Shown here: one piece after another, positions 47,593 to 54,486 of the stretch
How positions within the stretch are numbered: the first letter of the stretch is position 1
How the letters are laid out: each line of letters begins with the position of its first letter
Assembly: GCA_902490305.1 (NCBI GenBank)
Contig: CABUDI010000002.1
Span: forward strand, 62,001-126,000
Direction: 5' to 3'
DNA length: 64,000 nt
Source: an uncultured Collinsella sp.
GTDB taxonomy: Bacteria; Actinomycetota; Coriobacteriia; Coriobacteriales; Coriobacteriaceae
Made by a program: the position numbers and the translations under genes
The notes under the pieces: generated by a model
What the model saw: the letters and a program-made list of their open reading frames with translations, nothing else
Told to the model about the DNA's origin: nothing
Databases searched by the model: none

Positions 47593-49017
47593 GTGGTCTT
47601 CGCCCCCCAGGGAAAACATACGCTGTCGCACCGCGTTTTTGTGACGATCTTTGTCTGCGCCATGGCGGTTATCGTGGCGTTTACGGTGCTGGGTGCGTTC
47701 TTTGTGCAAAACACCTTGGAGGATGCCACGAGTGCCAACCTGGCGCAAGAAACCGAGCTCATTGCTGCCGCCCTCGACGAGCAGCAGGAGCCCATCCCGT
47801 TCTTGCGTAGCCTCGATCGAGAGGACTTGCGCATCACGCTGATTAACAAGGATGGATCGGTTGCCTACGACAACGAGGCGTCGCCTTCCACACTGCCCAA
47901 CCATGGCGATCGCCCCGAGGTCATCGAGGCCTTTGAGAGTGGTTCGGGTTCCGCGGAGCGCGCAAGCTCTACGCTCGACGAGATTATGCTGTATCGCGCC
48001 GTCGCCCTTGATAACGGCCAGGTTGTCCGCTTGGCGCAGGCCCAGCCTGGCGTTGCGGCGATTTTGCTGTCGATGGTGGCGCCGATGCTGCTTATCGCAG
48101 CAGCGGGTGCGGTACTCTCGTTTTTTATGGCGCGCCGCGAGTCCCGTGCCATCATCGCGCCGTTGCAAGAGGTGGATTTGGACCACCCACGCCGTAGCTA
48201 TGAGCACGCCTATGCCGAGATGGTCCCCATGCTTGAGCGTATTGAGTCGCAGCGCCAGGAGCTCAAGCGCCAAATGGCGGTGCTGGCGGACAACGACCGT
48301 ATGCGCCGCGAGTTCACGGCGAATATCACCCATGAGCTCAAGACGCCGCTTACGGCGATTTCGGGCTATGCCGAGCTCATCGCAAACGGCATGGTCGAGG
48401 GTGAGGACGACCTGTGCAACTTTGGCGGTCGCATCTATCGTGAGGCAGGCCGCTTGGCAGCGCTCGTCAACGACATCCTTACGCTGTCTAACTTGGACGA
48501 GGCCGAGCGTGCAACTGAGGGCGAGGCGGTGCCCATTGGATCCACGGAGCCTATTGAGCTCTCGCGTGCCATCTACGCGGTTGAGCAGCGTCTTGAACAG
48601 GTCGCCCGTCAGGCGAATGTGACGATAAGTCATGAGACCAAGCCTGTGGTCATCGAGGGCGTGTCGCGCTTGATCGACGAGCTCATCTATAATCTGGCAA
48701 GCAACGCCATCCGCTACAATCGACCCGGCGGTACGGTTACGCTGCAGTGTGGCGCCAACGACGAAGGCCATCCGTTCCTTGCGGTCGCCGACACGGGAAT
48801 CGGTATCGCGCCTGAAGAACAGGGCAAGGTATTTGAGCGGTTCTATCGCGTGGACAAGAGTAGGTCCAAGGCGCGCGGCGGAACCGGTCTGGGGCTTGCA
48901 ATTGTCAAGCATGCGGCCCTGTATCATCACGCCACGCTCGATCTGTCGAGCGAGTTGGGCGTGGGAACCACCATTACGGTGACGTTTCCCATACGGCAGG
49001 ACGAGCCATTCGCATAG
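47593..49017 (+). CDS. PhoR-like sensor histidine kinase
   Basis: 474 residues. Two membrane helices (about 17-40 and 157-180) flank a ~110-residue external domain. The cytosolic part has NITHELKTPLTAISGYAELI (His247), then the HATPase core with NLASNAIRYNRPGG and GGTGLGLAIVKHA. Domain order fits PhoR and many others, and the phosphate link rests on the neighbouring pstB. GTG start at 47593, with GGAG eight bases upstream. No terminator is obvious before the next gene. Confidence 0.88.
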   Translation: MVFAPQGKHTLSHRVFVTIFVCAMAVIVAFTVLGAFFVQNTLEDATSANLAQETELIAAALDEQQEPIPFLRSLDREDLRITLINKDGSVAYDNEASPSTLPNHGDRPEVIEAFESGSGSAERASSTLDEIMLYRAVALDNGQVVRLAQAQPGVAAILLSMVAPMLLIAAAGAVLSFFMARRESRAIIAPLQEVDLDHPRRSYEHAYAEMVPMLERIESQRQELKRQMAVLADNDRMRREFTANITHELKTPLTAISGYAELIANGMVEGEDDLCNFGGRIYREAGRLAALVNDILTLSNLDEAERATEGEAVPIGSTEPIELSRAIYAVEQRLEQVARQANVTISHETKPVVIEGVSRLIDELIYNLASNAIRYNRPGGTVTLQCGANDEGHPFLAVADTGIGIAPEEQGKVFERFYRVDKSRSKARGGTGLGLAIVKHAALYHHATLDLSSELGVGTTITVTFPIRQDEPFA

Positions 49018-49212
49018 CGATACAACATAGATATTGATGCAGACGCCGCATTTGACTTTCGGGTGCGGCGTTGTTGTGCAATTTTACGATTGCTTCCGAC
49101 ATTTTTACAGGAGAGCCTGTTTCTTATGTATAGAGTTTGGTCTCGGTAAAAAGATGCGATAACATACGGACAGTTTTGTCAATCCGAACTGGGGAAATGA
49201 AAGGCAAGCTGC

Positions 49213-49869
49213 ATGACCCTTCTCGAACTGTTCCAGCTGCTGAAGAAGCACCTTAAGCTGGTCATCACCCTTCCGGTGGTCTGCGCGATCGCCATGGGCA
49301 TCGTGTCCTTCGCTGCGATGGACAACACCTATACCGCGACGACAAGCATGTACATTCTCGCCAAGACTGACGATAGCGGTCAGATGAGCTACAACGATCT
49401 CTCGGCGAGCCAGATGCTTTCCAACGATATCGCCACGCTGCTGGATAGCGATAGCGTTAAGAGCGGCGCCGCCAAGGAACTGGGCCTCACCGATCTGGAT
49501 GACTACAAGGTGTCTGTTTCCTCCGAGACCACCACGCGTGTCATTACGCTTTCGGTTACCGGCACCGATGCCAAGGAGACGGCTGAGGTCGCAAAGGCCA
49601 TAGCTAGCTCGGTGAGTACGGTCGCTCAGAACGTCGGCGCTGCCCAGAGCATCAACGTTATCGACGAGGCTAAGACCCCCGAAGCCCCCAGCGGCCCCAA
49701 GCGTATGCTGTACGTTGCTGTCGCGTTCCTCGCGGGCATCTTTATCGCAGTTGCCTATGTCGTTTTGGCAGACATGCTCAACACCCGCATCCGCGGTGCC
49801 GAAGAGGCAGAAGAGCTCCTGGGCATTCCCGTTGTTGGCCGAATTCCGGCTATGAAAGGTGGTAAATAG
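49213..49869 (+). CDS. Wzz/CpsC-type polysaccharide chain-length modulator
   Basis: 218 residues. N-terminal helix (about 15-37), an external domain with YTATTSMYILAKTD, and a second helix (about 166-187) followed by a C-terminal RIPAMKGGK. This is the transmembrane activator layout (CpsC/YwqC/CapA) that stimulates the separate tyrosine kinase encoded next. ATG 49213 is preceded by GAAAGGCAAG. It is the first of three cotranscribed genes, two bases before the kinase gene. Confidence 0.9.
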   Translation: MTLLELFQLLKKHLKLVITLPVVCAIAMGIVSFAAMDNTYTATTSMYILAKTDDSGQMSYNDLSASQMLSNDIATLLDSDSVKSGAAKELGLTDLDDYKVSVSSETTTRVITLSVTGTDAKETAEVAKAIASSVSTVAQNVGAAQSINVIDEAKTPEAPSGPKRMLYVAVAFLAGIFIAVAYVVLADMLNTRIRGAEEAEELLGIPVVGRIPAMKGGK

Positions 49870-49871
49870 GC

Positions 49872-50609
49872 ATGGCTAAGGCAAAGAACACCGATAAGCT
49901 CGTTGTACAGAATGCCGCCAAGACCCTTCTGGCCAACATCCGCTTTGCGAGCGTGGACGACCCCATTCGCACCATCACCGTTACGTCCTCGATTCCCAAC
50001 GAGGGCAAGTCTACGGTTTCCATCAACCTTGCCCAGGCTATCGCCACCAGCGGCAAGAGCGTCCTGCTGGTCGAGGCTGATATGCGTCGCAGATCCCTTG
50101 CCGATATGCTCGGCGTCCGCTCCCGCGGCGGACTCTATGCAGTCCTTTCCGAGCAGGTTTCTATTGACCAGGCGATTGTCGAGACGGGCCAGAAGAACTT
50201 TTACTTCCTCGATGCCGAGCCGCATATTCCCAATCCTGCCGACATCATCGTCTCTCACCGCTTTGCCAAGCTGGTAAAGGCACTGTCCGCCAAGTTCCAG
50301 TACGTCATCTTTGATGCTCCCCCGGTCGGCACCTTCATCGATGCTGCCGAGATCGCAAGTCTGACCGACGGTGCGCTTTTTGTCGTGCGTGAGGATTTCA
50401 CCAAGCGCGAGGAGGCGCTCAACGCCATCGGTCAGCTTAAGAAGTCCGAGAAGGTCAAGCTCATCGGTACCGTTATGAACTACTGCGAGACCGAGACCAG
50501 CGAGTACTACTACTCCTACTACACCAAGGACGGTAAGAAGGTGAAGAAGGGCTCCGACGATCAGGGGACTTCCAAAAAGGGCATCTTCACCAACCGAGCA
50601 AACGTTTAG
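49872..50609 (+). CDS. CpsD/CapB-type bacterial tyrosine kinase
   Basis: 245 residues. P-loop tyrosine kinase: Walker A SIPNEGKSTVS (about 36-46), Walker A' VLLVEADMRRR, Walker B YVIFDAPP. A Tyr cluster EYYYSYYTK near residues 209-217 is the autophosphorylation tail, here followed by a Lys-rich stretch. It works with the CpsC-like activator and is opposed by the phosphatase encoded next. Such modules control capsule or exopolysaccharide output, but no polysaccharide genes follow here. Confidence 0.92.
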   Translation: MAKAKNTDKLVVQNAAKTLLANIRFASVDDPIRTITVTSSIPNEGKSTVSINLAQAIATSGKSVLLVEADMRRRSLADMLGVRSRGGLYAVLSEQVSIDQAIVETGQKNFYFLDAEPHIPNPADIIVSHRFAKLVKALSAKFQYVIFDAPPVGTFIDAAEIASLTDGALFVVREDFTKREEALNAIGQLKKSEKVKLIGTVMNYCETETSEYYYSYYTKDGKKVKKGSDDQGTSKKGIFTNRANV

Positions 50610-50626
50610 TTGATTAAGGCTGACCT

Positions 50627-51277
50627 ATGCGTGACATTCATTGCCATATCTTGCCGGGTGTAGACGACGGCGCCGCCGATCTCGATGAGAGCTTGGCGAT
50701 GCTCGAGGCTGCCAAGCGGGCCGGTGTAACCAGAATCGTTTGCACTCCTCACTGCCGTGATCCCTATTTTGATTACGACAAGATGTGGGATGCCTTTGAG
50801 CTGCTGCGTGATAACGCTGACGGTTTTCCGCTCCAGATGGGCTTCGAGGTCAACCATCGAAAGCTCGTTGAGCTTGGTATCGATGCCGCGGAGCACTTGC
50901 ATTTCGATGGGACCAACGAGTTTCTGCTCGAACTTTCGACGCATGCCGATGCGTATGCGTTTAGAGAGTACGAGAACACGATTTACGATTTGCAGTGCCG
51001 TGGCTACCAGGTGATCATCGCTCATCCTGAGCGCTATCGTGCGGTTCAAAAGGATGTAAGCGTGGCGGAGCGTCTGGTCGATATGGGCTGCAAGCTGCAG
51101 GCTTCGGCGGACTTTATTGCCGGCGGTCGCTTTGGTCGCGAGAAAAAGCCGGCACAGCGCCTGTTCGATCAGAACCTGTACAGCTTCATCGCGAGCGATG
51201 CCCATAACGTGGGTCATTACGACTGCCTGGCGAAGGCTCGCGCGAAGTTTAGCGTACGCGGAGCTCATTTTCGCTAA
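50627..51277 (+). CDS. CpsB/CapC-type tyrosine-protein phosphatase (PHP fold)
   Basis: 216 residues, manganese-dependent phosphatase of the polymerase-histidinol-phosphatase superfamily. Metal motifs: DIHCHILPGVDDG, CTPHCR, IAHPERY and ASDAHN. It dephosphorylates the Tyr cluster of the CpsD-like kinase. 17 bp after the kinase gene, so the three are one unit. The order C-D-B differs from the streptococcal B-C-D order. Confidence 0.93.
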   Translation: MRDIHCHILPGVDDGAADLDESLAMLEAAKRAGVTRIVCTPHCRDPYFDYDKMWDAFELLRDNADGFPLQMGFEVNHRKLVELGIDAAEHLHFDGTNEFLLELSTHADAYAFREYENTIYDLQCRGYQVIIAHPERYRAVQKDVSVAERLVDMGCKLQASADFIAGGRFGREKKPAQRLFDQNLYSFIASDAHNVGHYDCLAKARAKFSVRGAHFR

Positions 51278-51316
51278 AATCTGTCCCTAACGTTCGCATT
51301 GAATGAAAGGGCAGCC

Positions 51317-51817
51317 ATGGATATCCAACTTAAGACGGGATGCTTTGATGACGCGGCGTTGGTGCGCCGCGTCGTTTTTATGGACGAGCAGGGCTACGAG
51401 AATGAGTTCGACCAGATCGATGAGGCTTCTGACTGCATTCATGTGACGCTGTACGTGGATGGTCAACTCGCCGGTTGCTCGCGCGTGTTTCCCGAGGAGC
51501 TGGGGCGCACGGCAGATGCAGAGGCTCCGGTTTCGCCGGCGTGCGACTTGGACGAAGGCGTCGCAGCGGGGGAGACCTATATTATGGGGCGCGTGGCCGT
51601 GCTGCCGAGCATGCGCCGTCGCGGTTTGGCGAGCAAGATTGTCGAGGCCAGTGATACGTGCGCGCGTGATGCCGGCGCCAAGCTCATTAAGCTGCACGCG
51701 CAGGAATACGTGCTACCACTCTATGCCAAGGCGGGCTACACGCAGATTGCCCCGGTGGACTACGAAGACGAGGGCCAGCCCCATGCTTGGATGGCCAAGC
51801 GCGTAGATGGCAGATAG
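51317..51817 (+). CDS. GNAT-family N-acetyltransferase (ElaA-like)
   Basis: 166 residues. GNAT fold with IMGRVAVLPSMRRRGLASKIV (acetyl-CoA-binding motif A, with the R/Q-x-x-G/A pattern as RRRGLA) and LHAQEYVLPLYAKAGY (motif B). The N-terminal VRRVVFMDEQGYENEFDQIDEAS matches the ElaA-like subgroup. ATG 51317 follows GAAAGGGC. Substrate unknown. It lies 40 bp after the phosphatase gene and may be cotranscribed. Confidence 0.85.
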   Translation: MDIQLKTGCFDDAALVRRVVFMDEQGYENEFDQIDEASDCIHVTLYVDGQLAGCSRVFPEELGRTADAEAPVSPACDLDEGVAAGETYIMGRVAVLPSMRRRGLASKIVEASDTCARDAGAKLIKLHAQEYVLPLYAKAGYTQIAPVDYEDEGQPHAWMAKRVDGR

Positions 51818-52019
51818 GGACGTTCCTTTCCTGTCGGCAGTCGGGGACACTCCTTGGCAATTGGCGCATCAGAGCGTTTGGACATACAGTTTTTCGATTC
51901 CGTATGTATATATGCGCGCTAATGGGTTATAAAATCTAAGTCTGGACATAGCAGGTCTGCGATGCGGCTCGGGCAACCGGGCCGTTTTTGCGGACGGGGG
52001 TAGCGCGAAAGGACTGCAC

Positions 52020-54044
52020 ATGCGTCAATTTAAGACCGAGAGCAAAAAACTGCTCGACCTCATGATCAACTCCATCTACACCAATAAGGAAATCTTCCTG
52101 CGCGAGCTTATCTCTAACGCGAGTGACGCCGTCGACAAGCTCAACTTTAAGAGCCTGCAGGACCCGAGCGTCAAGCTCGACCAGGGCGACCTGGCTATTC
52201 GCGTCTCCTTTGATAAAGACGCCCGCACCATTACCATCTCGGATAACGGCATTGGCATGACCGCCGAGGAGCTCGAGCGCAATCTGGGCACCATCGCCCA
52301 TTCCGGCTCCGAGGAGTTTAAGACCGAGAACGCCGAGCAGCAGGGTTCGGATGTCGACATCATCGGCCAGTTTGGCGTGGGCTTCTACTCGGCTTTTATG
52401 GTCGCCAGCCATGTGAAGGTCGTCAGCCGCGCCTATGGCGAGGATGTCGCCCATGTGTGGGAGTCGGACGGTCTTGAGGGCTACACCATCGAGGATGGCG
52501 AGCGCGCCGAGCACGGTACCGATGTCATTCTGACGCTGCGCGAGAACGAGAAGCTCGACGCCGATGGCGAGGCCGAGACCTACGATCGCTTCCTGACCGA
52601 GTGGGGCCTCAAGAGCCTGATTCAGCAGTACAGCAACTATGTGCGCTACCCGATTCAGATGATGGTGTCCAAGAGCCGCCAGAAACCCAAACCCGAGGAC
52701 GCCGGCGACGATTACAAGCCCGAGTATGAGGACTACCAGGAGCTCGAGACCATCAACTCCATGACGCCGATTTGGAAAAAGCGCAGCTCCGATGTTGAGC
52801 AGAAGGACTACGACGAGTTCTACAAGTCTACGTTCCACGACTTTGATAGTCCTGCGCGCACCATCAGCTTCCACGCCGAGGGCACGCTCGAGTACGACGC
52901 CCTGCTGTTTGTACCGGGTCGCGCGCCGTTCGATCTGTACAGCAAGGACTACGAGAAGGGCCTGTCGCTTTACAGCTCCAACGTTCTGATTATGGAGAAG
53001 TGCGACGACCTGCTGCCCGACTACTACAACTTTGTGCGCGGTGTCGTGGACTCTGCCGACGTGACGCTCAATATTTCGCGTGAGACGCTGCAGCAGAACC
53101 GTCAGCTCAAGGCCATCGCCAAGCGTGTGGAAAAGAAGATCACCGCTGGCCTTGAGGATATGCGTGACAACGACCGCGAGGCCTACGAGAAGTTCTTTGA
53201 GAACTTTGGCCGCGGCCTTAAGTACGGCATCTACTCGAGCTATGGCATGAAGGCCGATGAGCTCGCCGACCTGCTGCTGTTCTGGTCTGCCAAGGAGCAG
53301 AAGATGATTACCCTGGCCGAGTATGCCAAGGGCATGCCCGAGGATCAGAAGGCTATCTACTACGCCGCCGGCGACTCGCGTGAGCGCTTGGCCAAGATGC
53401 CCGTGGTGAAGGGCGTGCTCGACCGCGGTTACGACGTGCTGCTTCTGACGCAGGACGTGGATGAGTTCACCTTCCAGGCTATGCGTGAGTACGTTGCCGC
53501 CGATATGCCTAAAATCTACGAGGACGACGCCGCCCGCGAGGCTGCCGAGAAGGCCGTTGCCGACGGTGCTGAGCCCGAGGTCGAGGATCGTCACCTGGAG
53601 CTCAAGAACGTCGCGACTGGCGATCTTGATCTGGCGACCGAGGACGAGAAGAAGGAGGCCGAGGACGCCACCAAGGAAAACGAGGACCTCTTTAGCGCTA
53701 TGAAGGAGGCGCTCGGCGATAAGGTCGAGAAGGTCGCCGTCTCTGCGCGCCTGACCGATGCTCCCGCGTGCATCACCACCGAGGGCCCGCTTTCGCTCGA
53801 GATGGAGAAGGTGCTCCAGAAGGGACCCGAGGGCGCGCCCGACGGCATGCCCAAGAGCCAACGCGTGCTCGAGCTCAACGCCAAGCACCCGGTCTTTGAC
53901 AAGCTTGTCGCTGCCCAGAAGGCAGGCGACGCCGACAAGATCAAGCAGTACTCCGGTCTGCTCTATGACCAGGCTCTGCTGGTCGAGGGCATCCTCCCCG
54001 AGGACCCCGTAGCCTTCGCAGCCGCCATTTGTGAACTTATGTAA
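52020..54044 (+). CDS. htpG: HSP90-family chaperone HtpG
   Basis: Cytosolic ATP-dependent chaperone, 674 residues, somewhat longer than E. coli HtpG. N-terminal ATPase (FLRELISNASDAVDKL, DNGIGM, GQFGVGFYSAFM), a linker rich in acidic residues with KPEDAGDDYKPEYEDY (about 220-240), middle domain (SRETLQQNRQLKAIAKRVEKK), and dimerisation domain. Extra acidic residues near 500-550 (EDEKKEAEDATKENED) add to length. ATG 52020 follows GAAAGGAC. A TATAAA lies near 51932. No CIRCE or HAIR-type element was recognised. A hairpin and a family A repeat follow. Confidence 0.96.
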   Translation: MRQFKTESKKLLDLMINSIYTNKEIFLRELISNASDAVDKLNFKSLQDPSVKLDQGDLAIRVSFDKDARTITISDNGIGMTAEELERNLGTIAHSGSEEFKTENAEQQGSDVDIIGQFGVGFYSAFMVASHVKVVSRAYGEDVAHVWESDGLEGYTIEDGERAEHGTDVILTLRENEKLDADGEAETYDRFLTEWGLKSLIQQYSNYVRYPIQMMVSKSRQKPKPEDAGDDYKPEYEDYQELETINSMTPIWKKRSSDVEQKDYDEFYKSTFHDFDSPARTISFHAEGTLEYDALLFVPGRAPFDLYSKDYEKGLSLYSSNVLIMEKCDDLLPDYYNFVRGVVDSADVTLNISRETLQQNRQLKAIAKRVEKKITAGLEDMRDNDREAYEKFFENFGRGLKYGIYSSYGMKADELADLLLFWSAKEQKMITLAEYAKGMPEDQKAIYYAAGDSRERLAKMPVVKGVLDRGYDVLLLTQDVDEFTFQAMREYVAADMPKIYEDDAAREAAEKAVADGAEPEVEDRHLELKNVATGDLDLATEDEKKEAEDATKENEDLFSAMKEALGDKVEKVAVSARLTDAPACITTEGPLSLEMEKVLQKGPEGAPDGMPKSQRVLELNAKHPVFDKLVAAQKAGDADKIKQYSGLLYDQALLVEGILPEDPVAFAAAICELM

Positions 54045-54050
54045 TTGGTT

Positions 54051-54216
54051 CCGCCGTTCTAACGAACGGCGGACCAGTCGACGCTGCGCGGGCGCCAGAG
54101 CGACAACTTGTCATTCAAAGAGGACGGCATGACCAGAAGGTCTATGCCGTCCTCTTTTCATGCCAATTTGTTCGCTCTGGCGCCCGCTCGCTGGCATTGC
54201 TAAAACATCGATGTTA
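54051..54216. repeat. Hairpin plus nested palindromic repeat, family A copy 2
   Basis: The htpG-end hairpin CCGCCGTTC-TAAC-GAACGGCGG (54051-54072) leads to TCGACGCTGC, then outer arms GGGCGCCAGAGCGA / TCGCTCTGGCGCCC, an inner stem GAGGACGGCAT / ATGCCGTCCTC and cap GACC-AGAA-GGTC. The right flank CGCTGGCATTGCTAAAACAT matches copy 1. Both stem sequences differ from copy 1 but remain paired. Confidence 0.8.
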
Positions 54217-54230
54217 CCGTGGTCCAAACT

Positions 54231-54284
54231 AGTCGTTGGGGGCGTTCTTGTTTGACCAGTCGTTTAAGAACGTCCCCGATGACT
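54231..54284. repeat. 19-bp inverted repeat before the first YhgE gene
   Basis: AGTCGTTGGGGGCGTTCTT (54231-54249) faces AAGAACGTCCCCGATGACT (54266-54284). The three non-Watson-Crick positions are all G-T, so the stem is complete as RNA. It lies in the 440-bp gap 54045-54486, which otherwise holds copy 2 of family A and an AT-rich stretch (54290-54400) likely to contain the promoter of the YhgE genes. Confidence 0.7.
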
Positions 54285-54486
54285 ATTTGAATTGCTAATT
54301 TGTGCGGGTTGTGGTTTTGTGACCTGCTGAAATTAAAGATACTGTACAACTGTACGTTAATTCGTCTTCGTAGTATATTGCTACCCGCAAAACTCAATAC
54401 CATTGTGCTCTGAGACGCTAAAGCGCTTACGTACAATGGTTATCGATAGTACGATTCGATTCAACGACAGGATGGATGGTCCAAGC

